From the NCBI GenBank assembly GCA_964017185.1, contig OZ024878.1:16265851-16329850 (forward strand): DNA of 64,000 nucleotides, written 5' to 3'. A model generated the notes under the pieces. It ran no database searches. It worked only from the letters and a program-made list of their open reading frames with translations, and was not told where the DNA came from. The stretch comes from Rugalucina vietnamica (lineage: Eukaryota; Mollusca; Bivalvia; Lucinida; Lucinidae). Positions 12,317 to 23,984 of the stretch are shown one piece after another (the stretch's first letter is position 1; each line of letters starts with the position of its first letter). The position numbers and the translations under genes are program-made.

Positions 12317-12421
12317 GAGCCGCCTCGTGGAAAAACCAACAATTTGGTTTCTGAACAGGTCCGACACAAACCGACCTGTACAAACACAGAAAAGAGCTAG
12401 AAGCTTGAAATTTTGGATTTA
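12317..12421 (+). mobile_element. M1 MITE copy 10, left half only
   Basis: Starts with GAGCCGCCTCGTGG and stops abruptly before the hairpin, where another repeat (12426) begins. Confidence 0.8.
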
Positions 12422-12425
12422 ATTG

Positions 12426-12605
12426 TCAGTGGCAGATCCAAGATTTCGGGAGTGGGGGTTCAGCTTACTTGGTTGGGTTCTGTTTTCATACTTTCACCTA
12501 TATTTTCTCAAGTTTCTACATGAAAATGAAATAGTTTGGTCTCATGGGGGTGGGGGGGGGGGGTCCCTACCCCCCGCCAGAACTCCCTCTAAATCTACAA
12601 CAGCT
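12426..12605 (+). repeat. Degenerate dispersed repeat with G-rich tract
   Basis: Begins AGTGGCAGATCCAAGATTTC and includes a run of G then CCCCCCGCC. A related start (AGTGGCGGATTTAGAT) is near 62837. Family not identified. Confidence 0.4.
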
Positions 12606-12932
12606 TTTCCATTTCCTGTGTTGCAAACTAGTCACTATCTGATCAATGGATTTTTCTTTTACTTCATGTAGTCTATCCAATTGTTCCATTAATTGTCTTA
12701 TTTTGGCAAACGTATAGACCAAGCTTTTCTAAAGCCATTATGACCTAATGTGAAAATAGAGATGTACCCCAAAAATGCAATACTTGTATAGATTTTAGCT
12801 TCATTTTTTTATTTTAGTAGATAGTATCTTTAACCAGAGTTGATGATTTAGTTTTAGTTTAGAATTGATTCTATCTTTTTTTTTCACTCACTGGTTATGC
12901 AGAGACAACAAACATGACTGAGAAAAATAAAT

Positions 12933-13166
12933 GAGCCGCCTCATGGTAAAACCAACAATGTGGTTTCCGAACAGGTCTGACACAAACCGGCCTGTACAGC
13001 TACAGAAGAAGGCTAGAAGCTTGAAATTTTGGAGTTAAGTAGAGGAGGAATTGTACTATCCCAGTAGCGAAAACAAAAGCGCTGATCAGCTTCGCGGTTA
13101 CCGCGAAGCTGATCTGCGCCTTTGTTTTCGCCTATGCAGATTGTTGCTTTTCCCATGAGGCGGCTC
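12933..13166 (+). mobile_element. M1 MITE copy 11
   Basis: 234 bp, AAAT/AAAT, intact hairpin; close to the consensus. Confidence 0.92.
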
Positions 13167-13603
13167 AAATGCAGATGAAATCAATATATAAAAGTTACTG
13201 TTTCATGCAAATACTCGTACCTGTCTGGGAACAAGGATACTTTTATGGCAAATTGTTCCCAAATAGGAGTTAGCTCCCTTACCGTATTGTTGCTTATTGA
13301 TTTCATCTGTGTTCGTTGTTCTTAGTCGGGTTGATTATCTCTAGATAACCAGTGTGATATTATGAATGAGAATAGGATTATTTTTTCTTCATTATTGTAC
13401 GAATGTAAAACGGAATGTAACAGTACAACTACCATTGCTTCATTGATGTATCATTTGTCATATTCGTGCCTTTGGTATTTACACCGAAAATACTTAACAG
13501 TCAATATTTTTGTGATATTCACCCACTAAGGGCTGAGTTTGTCCGATTTATATATACATGTATTACAATGTTTAGTTTCCTTGCCATGTCTTTTAAAAGC
13601 CTA

Positions 13604-14060
13604 CTGTCTGAACACCATCTTCCAGAAACTGCATTTTTCAAAATCTCACTTTTCTGAAAGACCTCAAGAAAAATATGAGCATGTCATCATTTTGCATTCC
13701 AAAAGTCTTAAAAAGTGCCACAAAAATTTTAAAAATCGGTTAACAAATAAAAATTTTATGCAAGAAAATATTTTTGAATAGGGCTTTTTCCATAGTAAAA
13801 TTGCCAGCAAGGGAAGTAACTATTTTCCCGGAAAAAATCTAAATTGATTATTTTTCATCATAAATGCATCAAACCAAAACAAAATTGTTTTGTATGCATA
13901 GCTGAGCGCCAAATTCTTAAAATTATCCCACAGATTTACTTCATTTTCAGTTATAAGGTGTTTGGATTACCTCCCTATGGCATGGTCATATTTTTCTTGT
14001 AGTGTTTCAGAAAAGTGAGATTTTGAAAAATGCAGTTTTTGAAAGATGGTGTTCAGACAG
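13604..14060. mobile_element. TA-flanked 457-bp inverted-repeat MITE
   Basis: TA at 13602-13603 and 14061-14062. Terminal arms of about 80 bp begin CTGTCTGAACACCATCTT and are highly similar in inverted orientation. Mariner-type by target site; no transposase. Confidence 0.8.
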
Positions 14061-14263
14061 TAATGGCTGAAGATTTCAGAAAGAAAGAACATGAATTGAA
14101 CTATGCAGTAAAACAGCTAAGACATGGATCAACCACACCTTTGTTATACAAAAAGGTTTCCTTCTGATGTGGCTTAGATTGTACAATCACCCCCACCCTC
14201 CTGTGATATCTATTCACCAAAACAGCCTTACATTGATCTCTTACTTCTGTTACACCATTATAT

Positions 14264-14498
14264 GAGCCAGGACGGGAGGAAACCGGCCTTCGGGGTTTCC
14301 AACCACGTCCGACACGAACCAGCCTGTGCAGCTACAGAAGATGGCTAGAAGCTTAAAATTTCGGATTTAGGAAGAAGAGGGATTGTACTATCTGTGTAGC
14401 GAAAACAAAGGCGCTGATCAGCTTCACGGTTACTGCAAAGCTGATCTGCGCCTTTTTTTTCACATAGGCAAAAATCCGGTTTTCTCATGATGTGGCTG
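14264..14498 (+). mobile_element. M1 MITE copy 12
   Basis: Body and hairpin clear, ends mutated (GAGCCAGGACGGGAGG, GATGTGGCTG). Confidence 0.82.
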
Positions 14499-14788
14499 AG
14501 TTATGACACCGGTAATTTTATAAATTGTTTCTGTATAAAGATAATGATTTTAGAATATTTAATCAATAAAATTTAGAATGATTTTATATGTTACTTGATT
14601 TGTACTTGGTATATACCCTAATAAAGAGAATGATTTAGTTTGTTGTTTGTTGATAATAACCACCTAAACTAAAACGTTGCTGCAGTATTGCCCAAGAGTG
14701 TGGTGACCTAGGGCTCCGGAATGAGAGTTCAGGTGTTAGAACCCTACCTAGGTCCAGTGTTGGATGAACAGACAAACAACAGACCATG

Positions 14789-15053
14789 CGGCCCCCGTGG
14801 CTGAGCGGTTAAGAGTGCTGTTTCTTAATCACTTGATCATCTCACCGCTGTCTGGTGCGGGTTCGAGCCCAGCTCTGGCCACGTGAGACAAGCCAAGTTC
14901 TGCTTGCGGGTGTGACAGGTGGTTTTTCTCGGAGGTCCTCCCGTTTTCGCCAACCTACTGATTGACCCCGTCTCATATGAGCTGAAGTAATCTTGAAAGG
15001 GACGTAAAACTGAATTTTAAAAAAAAAAAACAACAAAAAAAAAACAAAAAAAA
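14789..15053 (+). mobile_element. tRNA-derived SINE, full length with poly(A)
   Basis: tRNA-like head with box A (TGGCTGAGCGGTTAAG) and box B (GGGTTCGAGCC), conserved 3' domain (GTCTCATATGAGCTGAAGTA, CTTGAAAGGGACGTAAAAC) and an A-rich tail. Its duplication AACAGACCATG is at 14778-14788 and 15458-15468, the second copy pushed away by a family D insertion in the tail. Resembles V/Meta-type molluscan SINEs. Confidence 0.85.
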
Positions 15054-15454
15054 CTAGAAAATGTGTTTATGAAACACTATGCCCCCAACTGGTAAGTCAC
15101 TTTCAAGATGTAAAAGCATGGTTACAACATCTGTAAAGTTTCAAGAGAATCGGAATAAAACTGTAGGAGGATTTGCGCACACAAGGTACCCACTATCTAT
15201 TCACTTTATCAAGAATTAAAACGGGGAAATAACTCTCACAGAATGGGCCCCTAGCCCCTTGAAAATACCTGAAAGAAAAAATACGGGTCCTCTTAATTTT
15301 CATATACAAACTACATACCAAATTTCAAGATCCTAGCTCTAACGGTTCCTGAACGAGTGCTAAGCGTTACTCACGCATCACAGAGTCGCAGACTCGCTGC
15401 ACAGACAGACCCAAACCAATATGCCCCCTCAACTTCTTCCGAAGTTGCGGGCAT
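15054..15454 (+). mobile_element. Family D element, copy 1 (inserted in SINE tail)
   Basis: 5' end CTAGAAAATGTGTTTATGAA with hairpin GTGTTT-ATG-AAACAC, then ATGCCCCCAACTGG. 3' end is a stem-loop in which ATGCCCC pairs with GGGCAT around the hairpin CAACTTCTTCCGAAGTTG, followed by AAAAA. A CAGACAGACC stretch lies before the 3' stem. No coding capacity. Confidence 0.75.
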
Positions 15455-15468
15455 AAAAACAGACCATG

Positions 15469-16093
15469 AGTAGACTATAAACTCGATTGAACTGTTGCCC
15501 ACGGCTCAGGAGAGCTAATAATAACAAAATTAAATTTTAGGGTAATGTTGCAGGAATTTAGTCCTTAGTGGATATGGCAATGATTTTAAGATTCTTTTCA
15601 TCAACTTCAACTTGTCAATGTATGTGGTGTTATATTTCTGGGCCCAGTAACTCGAAGGCATCATAAGTTCCCCTTATTACGACATACTTAAGATGACCTC
15701 CTTAAAATTTACACCCTTGCTATTCCAGTTACTCTAAACTGTCTTAACTTTTTTCAAATGAAAGTGCCACTTCGTAAGATAAGACTATGCAAAAAATATG
15801 ATGCTGTTCAGTTGTCAAAGTAACTTAAGGTCCTTTTCAGTTATTCACCATAATCCCTAACAGATACTTAAGTTGGTCGTAATTAAGTTGATCTTCAGCT
15901 TAAGATGGCTTTGAGTTACCAACCCCTGATTCCTTAATTCCAAGCAAAGAAGCCACTGGTACAGCTTTTAATGTCTTTGGCATGGCATGGTTCAAACCTG
16001 TAACCTCCCACTCCACAAGACAACTCTTGAGCTACACTGGGGCTGGTGGCGAAATGTGATGTAGAATGCATGTACTTTCAAATGGGAACATTT
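15469..16093. other. Intergenic, nothing firm recognised
   Basis: AT-rich. Two stretches (15640-15720 and 15830-15930) both contain ACTTAAG and GGTCGTAATTAAG-like words, hinting at an old inverted-repeat element, but no clean ends were found. Confidence 0.3.
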
Positions 16094-17998
16094 GAACCGC
16101 ACCATGAGAAAACGAGATTATTGCCTATGCGAAAACAAAGGCGCAGATCAGCTTCGCGGTGTTCAGCGCCTTTGTTTTTCACGGCTGGTAATGTTGTTAG
16201 GGGCAATCAAATATTATGCAAAGGGACGCCTTACGGGAGCTTCCGGACATGAGTAACGGGAACAGAACACGAAAAACAAAATGTGACATTTGTTTATGTT
16301 TACGCAAATTTCTTTGTTCGGAGGTAATTATTCTGAAATCGGGCATTACTATTCCAAAAAGTATTTATTACTGCATACTTTTTGCGATCGTGGGAGTTGG
16401 AAATGCTGTTGTATCTCTAAAATCCAGGCTTTCCTGGATGCGAGGTAAGTTGTTTGTTCTGTTTTGAGCTATTACTGAACATGTTTTTATGCACTGTGGG
16501 CGAGCTTATGTAGACAAACATAATTCATTCGAGCCTTTCACTGTTTAATGCTTTGTCCAAAGAATTTGCCATAGAAATTCTGCTTAAAAACATTGCTACA
16601 GAAGAAATGGAAAAAAGTTATGACTTACGATTTGACTACCCCTATCGGACCGGCTACCCCTAACGAGTGGACCTGCCGAAGGGCTCATGGAAACATCCAA
16701 AACCACCCCAAACATTCAAAAGCCACGTGATCGGTTAGCATAAACAATTTCCGAACTGCTGAAACACTAATAAATTATTATGTTGTTCTAAAGGCAAATG
16801 TTTGGTGTATATGATAGGAAAGTGCAGTGAACACCCAAAAACCAAGAGAAAAAGAATATCTCCCGAACAGAAAACCACATTAAAATGCTCGTTAGTCGAA
16901 GAAGTAATTTAATAGCAAAATCTCGCCTATTAATACAATAGGTGATACAAAATATGACAGAACCTACTAAAAAAACATGAGTAGCACACCAGAATTACTG
17001 CTTTAAAAGGCCACTGTCACTAGGGCGAAACTATTCTTGCTTTTAAGATAAAAAAATAATAAGAGCCATGTGCGATAATACACATATTCAACGTGAAAAA
17101 TAGTAATACCGATTTTATATGCAATCATAAAGACACGAAGGGAAGCGTGTACAGATACTGTGCCAATTGTTAAATACCTCCGGCGCAGATCCAACCTAGG
17201 ACCTCTAGCACCAGTGGTCAGTGTTCTTACCACTGAGGTATACCGCGATTCAATCAGTTACTGGAATAAAATCGCCAGTATTTCAGTAATTTCCGTTTTC
17301 AGGTTTTTGCTTTATTATAAAATAATCTTTAAATGGGACTTTGCTGCAATAGCAGGAATTCGTCTCGTTAGGTGCAATAGTGCTGATAGGGGCAATCCAT
17401 GTCGATATGGACAACATAAACAAAAAGCTAAGCTTCTACACAAGTGACACTTGAGAATAAATCTTGACAACGTTTGTTTGCAAAATAAAATGGATTATGA
17501 TACGGTTATATGTAGCAAAAGTGTATTTTAAAGCATTTATTGTACCGAACCCCCTCACTTGCAACCACGAAATCTAACTACACAGAAACATCATACATAT
17601 GAGAAAGTGGATCGCAAGTAATCTGTTGATGTTTGTGGGCCCCGATTCATTCGTTTCGGATGCAGACATAAATACTAAATGGAATGGTATTCTCCTTTTT
17701 GTTAATATAAAGCTGCAATACTGTGTAAAAATACAATTCGTGAAAACTCATTTGGCTGTTGACATTTTGTCTGATCCCGTAAATCATGTTCGGATGTTCC
17801 CGTGAACATTCGATTTGCATAACCTTCCGGTTGCCCCTAACGACATTACCAGCCGTGTTTTTGCTTCTCGGATAGTACAATTCCTCCCCTACTTATATAC
17901 AAAATTTCAAGATTCTAGCTTTCTTCTGTGGCTGTACAGTCCGGTTTGTGTTGGACCTGTTCAAAAACCACATTGTTGGTTTACCCATGAGTGGGCTC
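16094..17998 (-). mobile_element. M1 MITE copy 13, split by X1
   Basis: Left part 16094-16179, right part 17858-17998, with an ATTT/ATTT duplication outside. Removing X1 and one TTTTT restores GCGCCTTTGTTTTTGCTTCT, matching the uninterrupted copy 1. Confidence 0.88.
16180..17857. mobile_element. X1: CAC...GTG element, 1678 bp
   Basis: Termini CACGGCTGGTAATGTTGTTA and the inverted CACGGCTGGTAATGTCGTTA. Weaker inverted similarity continues for about 170 bp. Flanked by TTTTT on both sides, consistent with a 5-bp duplication but ambiguous because of the homopolymer. A tRNA-like segment (box A TACCTCAGTGGTAAGAAC, box B AGGTTGGATC, minus strand, 17176-17250) lies inside. No transposase seen. Confidence 0.78.
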
Positions 17999-18153
17999 AT
18001 TTAGTCTGCAAGAGACTTCCTGTTTGAAAGTAAAAGTGCAAAATAAATCTGGGACTGAGGCAGGAAAATGATAAACAACAAAACATCTATGAACATGTAA
18101 ATATTTTATTGTCTTCAGAGCATATATTAAATATTCAGCACACAGAAAATGTA

Positions 18154-18386
18154 TAGTGCAAATACTTTGACCATGTCGGTTGACCTCATATGGGGAAGTT
18201 TTGTAAACACTAGAAAAGTGGCACCTATTTGTTTTACACATTTTCCAGTGCCATGTGAAGCACAGGGTCACATTTTGTTTACCATCATAGAGTCACATTA
18301 TTGAAGACATTGTCATTTAAGCAGTCTGCTCAACAGTTGCATATCTATGTCAGAGGTTAAGCGGCGCGATCAAAGTATTTGCACTA
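18154..18386. mobile_element. TA-flanked 233-bp MITE
   Basis: Ends TAGTGCAAATACTTTGACC and the complement of TAGTGCAAATACTTTGATC, with TA on both sides (18152-18153, 18387-18388). Confidence 0.65.
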
Positions 18387-18424
18387 TACTAATTAATATT
18401 AAGCATGTAAACAAGCAAACAAAT

Positions 18425-18658
18425 GAGCCGCCTCGTGAGAAAACCAACATTCTGCATATGCGAAAACAAAGGCGCAGATCAGCTTAGCGGTAACCGCTGA
18501 GCTGATCAGCGCCTTTGTTTTCGCTACACGGATACTACACTTCCTCTTCTTCTTAAATCCGAAATTTCAAGGTCCTAGCCTGCTTCTGTGCCTGTACAGC
18601 TTGGTTTGTGTCGGACCTGTTCGGAAACCACATTGTTGGTTTTCCCACGCGATGGCTC
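18425..18658 (-). mobile_element. M1 MITE copy 14
   Basis: 234 bp, AAAT/AAAT. Confidence 0.9.
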
Positions 18659-18727
18659 AAATCGCTGTAAACATTACTTTTCTTGAGAAGACTGATGGAG
18701 TAGTGATTCAGTCACTTGTCTTATAAA

Positions 18728-18976
18728 CCTGGCCCCGAGGTTATAAAACTTTTTTCAAGCTCAGCTCAGCTGAGCATGAAATTTCAACTGCTCATAAATG
18801 CTTAAATAGTCAAAATTAGTGGAAAATTTAGGTTCAAAACTCAAAAACTAGTAATTTATCCTGCTCATAAATGTTAAAATGCCAACAATTGTTGGCATTT
18901 TAACATTTATGAGCAGGATAAATTTTAGACTCAGCTGAGCTGAGCATGAAAAAAGTTTTATAACCTCGGGACCAGG
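18728..18976. mobile_element. 249-bp fold-back element with 72-bp perfect palindrome
   Basis: Ends CCTGGCCCCGAGGTTATAAA and inverted CCTGGTCCCGAGGTTATAAA; both arms carry GCTCAGCTGAGCATGAAA-type sequence. The centre, 18853-18924, is a perfect 72-bp palindrome (middle GCCAACAATTGTTGGC). A related fragment with GAGCAGATC and GAGTTGAGCATGAAAA is at about 42815-42870. Confidence 0.85.
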
Positions 18977-19087
18977 GCTCATGGGTTTGATACACAGCTT
19001 CTCCAGTCCTTTGGATGCGACAAAGTTCCGTCTCCATATGACCATAGCTGTTGAGAGGGATGTTAAACACAAAATCAATCAACAAAT

Positions 19088-19321
19088 GAGCCACCTCGTA
19101 AGAAAACCAACAATCTGCACAGGCGAAAACATAGGCGCAGATCAGCTTCGCGGTAACCGCGAAGCTGATCTGCGCCTTTGTTTTCGCTACACGGATAGTA
19201 CAATCCCTCTTCTCCTTAAGTCCAAAATTTCAAGCCTCTAGCCTGCTTCTGTGACTGTACAGGCTGGTTTGTGTTGGACCTGTTCGGAAACCACATTGTT
19301 GGTTTTCATACGAGGCGGCTC
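19088..19321 (-). mobile_element. M1 MITE copy 15
   Basis: 234 bp; flanks AAAT and TAAT, one mismatch from a duplication; perfect hairpin. Confidence 0.88.
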
Positions 19322-19499
19322 TAATGACTTTTCTTGTCGTTGCTGTCTATCTCTCAGTCTGAATATTTTGTAACTACAGCGGCAGACTTTCCCCATGCTG
19401 AGTTTCATTTAACTTGAACGAGAAAATATCCAGAACACGTCTTTTGGATGGAAACACGCTCAACAAGACCGTGGATGGATATCTGTCGTAGACTAGACT

Positions 19500-19665
19500 G
19501 ATCACTAGAAAACCTGTCTTTGGTGGTTACCAACCAGGTATAAACTTAAGCCTGTATATTCAGAGAAGGATAGTAGTCTGAACTTATTACAGCTGTAAGA
19601 AGAAAAAGGACTAGTGAAGCAAAACCAGAGGACAACGTTAGAACTGATGAAATGAAGCTGAGCTA
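19500..19665 (+). mobile_element. M1-like remnant, heavily decayed
   Basis: AGAAAACCTGTCTTTGGTGG, ACCAACCAGGT, CCTGTATATTCAGAGAAGGA follow the M1 order but the hairpin is gone. Confidence 0.4.
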
Positions 19666-19986
19666 CATTTTAATTATCACTAGATTTCCCAGTTTTCAAT
19701 TGAAAACAGTTCAAATGGGCAAATTTGTTGAAATTTAAAATAAAGCACAAAATTTTCTATGCTGCATTTATATAAGATTGATGTATGCCGTCTTCAGTGT
19801 CTTTGTTTTGGATAATAACACTTTGTTACAAACCTACTTGCTCCTAAATATTTCATAGCTGAGCAGAGCCGTTTGTATTGTTTTCTTGTGAGGTATCTCA
19901 ATCATTAAGTAATTATGACAAGATGTAAATAAACATTAAAGCTACTATAGACAATTATCCAGTCTACTGAAATATAATGTTGTGTA

Positions 19987-20811
19987 CACTTAGGGGCACT
20001 TCTAACGCAACACTTATATTTTTCATCATATCTCAAAAATTAAACCACCAAATTTATTGAAATTTTCTACAAACATAAATCAATTATGCTTGCCTGTTGT
20101 CTGTATTTTTTATCGAAATTGGTTGTCCACAACTTAAAAAATATAAAATTTATCTAACAAGACTCAAAAATGGAAAGTCTCAAAAAGGCCACACCATTAG
20201 CGAATTTAATACTAACATAGCAGTGTCTCAAAACAGTATCATATCAAGCTCGTATCCCATATCCCCAACCCCACAAGCTTACAAATAAGTTTTCAAGCAA
20301 TAAAAAATCATATGATGTGTTTAGTCCAAGATTAGCTTTTTGGTCACCTCTGGGAAGCGTTTAAAAACAGGCGTGTGCGGTATCACCGTCACAGTGTTGT
20401 TTCAAGAAATCCACAGTAACTGAAGTAGATCCTGTTGAGGAGTAGAGAAACATCCCACAAGGACTTGTTATGAAATAAATATGTTTTGTATATAGGGAGG
20501 AGGTGTTCCTGTATCGTCCAGTCCCATTCTGGATATACGGGATATTAACTATGATAAACTTCACTGCTATGATATCGTAATAACATGCATTTACTTATCA
20601 GGCCAGCCGGATTATTGTGACTTTTTGTTTTTCAGTCATATGATATAAACATCTAATTTATTGCATTATAGTCCATCGATTGTTATGAAAATTGCAGAAA
20701 GTAAACATGAATAGATGAACTAAATTTATTGAAAATTTCAATAAGAACGGTTAATTGATTTTTGAGTTATGTCAAAAAAGGTAAGTGTTGCGTTAGAAGT
20801 GCCCCTAAGTG
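19987..20811. mobile_element. TA-flanked 825-bp Tc1/mariner-like element
   Basis: Perfect 30-bp terminal inverted repeats starting CACTTAGGGGCACTTCTAAC, with TA on both sides (19985-19986, 20812-20813). Interior open frames of 63-67 codons show no transposase motif I can defend. Confidence 0.87.
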
Positions 20812-20967
20812 TATATACATGATCAACAATAAATCTTTAACGAAACAACTAAACTGGTCAAAATAAGTTAAGACCCAGCTGAAATTTTCCCCAAGACGTA
20901 ATGTTAAATATGGCATATCAATTTTGTTTTGGTGTAACTTGCTACTGAACAATAAAGATATTTTCTT

Positions 20968-21131
20968 GAGACACATTGTGAGAAAACCGGATATTTGCCT
21001 ATGTTAGTACAATTTCTCTTCTTCGTAAATCAGAAAATTCAAGCTTCTAGCCTGCTTCTGTGACAGTACAGGTCGGTTTGTGTCAGACATGGTTGGAAAC
21101 CCCGAAGACCAGTTTTCTTGCGTCGCGGTTC
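20968..21131 (-). mobile_element. M1 MITE copy 16, hairpin deleted
   Basis: Runs from GCCTATG straight to TTAGTACAATTTCTC, so the whole hairpin has been lost precisely. Confidence 0.8.
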
Positions 21132-21412
21132 ATCTTTATTCTTGACATAGGCAAGTTTTCACTCATTCTAGTAACTTTTCTATAGAGTGCCAAGGGTTTA
21201 AGTAACCATCCAGAATCTTTTCCTATTGTTCTAGTAGTAAATTGGAGAAATTGGGGTATTCTCAGAAGAATTTAGCATGTTTTGAAGGGTGATCAATATC
21301 TGAAACTGAAACAGTGGAGTAACTCCTAAGATATTTTGTCTAACCAGAGTTTTGCATGATATTTAATTGGTTTGGCAAATATTTTTTGGCAATTAAAAAA
21401 GCATGGCCATCA

Positions 21413-21455
21413 TATAAGCTCACCTTGTGAGCCTTTGGCTCAGGTGAGCTGAAAT
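21413..21455 (+). mobile_element. Family B-type 3' end, isolated
   Basis: Terminal stem-loop AGCTCACC...GGTGAGCT around GAGCCTTTGGCTC, preceded by GGCCATCATATA as in family B; the 5' part is absent or unrecognised. Confidence 0.55.
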
Positions 21456-21689
21456 GCATATGAAAAAAAAACTTGTAAAGGGGGCTTAACTTATTTTGAC
21501 CAGTTTACATATATAAATCTATACAACCACAATAGTTGAAATTATTCTAAGTGATGGGAGGATACTATGTTAAAATTCTTATTTTACAAATACATGTACT
21601 CTTAATTGCTTTTTGTAAAAGCTATATGAAACATAATTAACTATTTAATCTAAGCATCAAACAAGAAAAATGCGTTTTTAAAACACAAA

Positions 21690-22107
21690 GTGTAAAGATG
21701 TGCTATAAACAGATATGCAAATTTCCAACTCGGAGGTTGGTGAAGTTAGTAAGTGTCGCATATATAGCACAGTAAACCATCCTTGGTGGATGAGCATGCC
21801 TTTCCACCGACAGGATTTAGCTGTGTCATGGCTAGGCTGTTGTTACATTGGGTGACAGCGGTGGGATAATGACAACTGCCGGACTGGAGTTGCCTTACCC
21901 ATGTAGTTCCCAGGCCAAGACTCGGGACAAGTCTTCTTGGAGGGGGAAGTAGTGTAAAGATGTGCTATAAATAGATATGCAAATTTCCAACTCGGAGGTT
22001 GGTGAAGTTAGTAAGTGTCGCATATATAGCACAGTAAACCACCTTTGGTGGATGAGCATGCTTTTTCACCGACAGGATTTAGCTGTGTCATGGCTAGGCT
22101 GTTGTTG
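21690..22107 (+). repeat. Direct repeat, 262-bp period, two copies
   Basis: About 155 bp (AAAGATGTGCTATAAA through GGCTAGGCTGTTGTT) occurs at 21690-21845 and again at 21952-22107, with about 107 bp between that includes GACAGCGGTGGGATAATGAC. Confidence 0.85.
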
Positions 22108-22279
22108 CAATATACCCGCAGCATATGCTTGCCCCTATGGTAAAACTATCAATCAAAGAGCTTCTTTAGAAAACAGAAGAAGAGAGAGTTCGGGCCAGCA
22201 ATATTTTCCAAATATTGAAATCATAAGCATGTCCAATTCTATGGAATTTAAGCATTCTGATTTTTGTTTGCATTGAGGT

Positions 22280-22465
22280 TTAACCGCCAAGACAACAGTT
22301 TTTCAATCATGTCGGGATGCAGCCACCACTTCCTGGGTTTGATCCCCATACAGGGCACCATGTGTCTCGCTCAAGGAGAAAACATGGTGCCCTGTGTGGG
22401 GATCAAACCCAGGACCTCTTGATTCGGAGTCCGGCGCTCTAACACCAGGCCGCCATGCTCCCCCA
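22280..22465 (-). mobile_element. tRNA-derived SINE
   Basis: Minus strand: head GGGGGAGCATGGCGGCCTGG (box A region), box B GGGTTTGATCCCC. GATCCCCATACAGGGCACCATG recurs in inverted order at 22338-22400, giving a local hairpin. Confidence 0.65.
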
Positions 22466-22819
22466 TTCTCATTTTTGTGCGGCTTTCTTGATTAAAGAGT
22501 GTCCTACAAGTCATACAGGCAACAGAATAATGAAAGTATCTATTTCTTAGAACTTCCAATATTATCAAAATACTATCTACATGCAGACATGTAGATCTGA
22601 CAGTCACCAGTGAAAGGTTGTCTTTGCTGACCTTGGGTTTTCCTGGGTAATGTTATTTCAAGAAACCCAATCAGGGAAGATTTCAATCAGATTTTAATAA
22701 GATTGAGATGTGTCAACAGCCAAGGGACTTCAGTGGAGCCTTCAAATTTTGCACAGGCTCATTATATCAATTAAATGTTATGTTTTATTTTCTTCCATTT
22801 TGTGTCCATGGTAATATAT

Positions 22820-23054
22820 GAGCCATGACACGAAAAAACTGGTCTTTGGGGTTTCCGCCCAGGTTTGACACAAAACGACCTGTACATTCACAGAAACAGG
22901 CTAGAAGCTTGAAATTTTGAATTTAAAAAGAAGAGAAATGGTACTCTCCGTGTAGTGAAAACAAATGCGCTGATCAGCTTCGCAGTTACTGCCAAGCTGA
23001 TCTGCGTCTTTGTTTTCGCATAGGCAAAAATCCGGTTTTCTCACGATGCGGCTC
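22820..23054 (+). mobile_element. M1 MITE copy 17
   Basis: ATAT/ATAT duplication; GAGCCATGACACGAAAAAAC start, GATGCGGCTC end. Confidence 0.88.
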
Positions 23055-23150
23055 ATATGTCAGAGGTGATGTTGAAACTATCAGTTATTTAAACTCAATT
23101 TTACAAAGACAGCCTAATAGTTTACAGTGTCCATCAGAAAGATATTCAAG

Positions 23151-23325
23151 AAATAGATCAGCTCTAGCAGTGAATTATTGAGTAATCATGGTAATAATTC
23201 ACTGTTTGGAGGTCAGTTGAAAAGAAGTTCAAATCATGAGCACGTAGCATGAGTGATTTACATTCTTATGACCGAAAAACAGTGAATTATTACTCAACAA
23301 TTCACACACTTGAGCTGATCTATTT
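23151..23325. mobile_element. 175-bp inverted-repeat MITE
   Basis: Ends AAATAGATCAGCTC in inverted orientation, with further inverted AGTGAATTATTGAGTAAT blocks inside. Target duplication not clear. Confidence 0.65.
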
Positions 23326-23516
23326 CGATTTTAACACACAATAAACGGAATAAAAATCACTGAAACAGTCGATATCGTTCAGTTTTCCACCATTGCATTG
23401 TAGATTTCCCGCCAAGTATCTGACTGTAGTGCAGGTATTTACACACATTTATTATGATTGATATGCGCTTAAATGACGTTACACTGTCTAATGCTGCTTG
23501 ATTGGACATCACAAAT

Positions 23517-23750
23517 GAGCCGCCTCGTGGGAAAACCAACAATGTGGTTTCCGAACAGGTTCGACACAAACCGACCTGTGCAGCTATAGAAGATGGCTAG
23601 AAGCTTGAAATTTTGGATTTAAGTAGAAGAGATATTGTACTATCCGTGTAGCGAAAACAAAGGCGCTGATCAGCTTCGCGGTTACCGCGAAGCTGATCTG
23701 CGCCTTTGTTTTCGCCTATGCAGATTGTTGGTTTTCCCATGAGGTGGCTC
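23517..23750 (+). mobile_element. M1 MITE copy 18
   Basis: 234 bp, AAAT/AAAT, near consensus. Confidence 0.92.
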
Positions 23751-23984
23751 AAATGTCAAGCTTATACACCCAGAGAAATTGTTGCACAATATAACACATT
23801 TTTTAACTATTGGCAATATGGGCGAGGTGTGTTAGAATTCGTATTAAAACCTAATTATTTGGTGATTTTGAAAAATTTAAATGCACCCTGTACTAACTAG
23901 AATAAATATATTACATAATATTATGTTAAATACAAATTGAGATATAGAATAAAGAATTCTCAACAATTTAGTGAATTGTTAAAT

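Larger units (their letters stand above)
20852..21505. mobile_element. TA-flanked 654-bp mariner-like MITE with nested elements
   Basis: Ends AACTGGTCAAAATAAGTTAAG in inverted orientation; TA at 20850-20851 and 21506-21507. It holds an M1 copy (20968-21131) and a family B-type 3' end (about 21413-21455). Terminal sequence resembles the element at 38756. Confidence 0.82.

Noticed and set aside
14789..14880. tRNA-Leu/Ser gene
   Set aside because: Head of a SINE: followed by the conserved 3' domain, poly(A) and target duplication.
19987..20811. Tc1 transposase
   Set aside because: Ends and TA target fit, but no DDE-type or HTH motif could be found in any frame.
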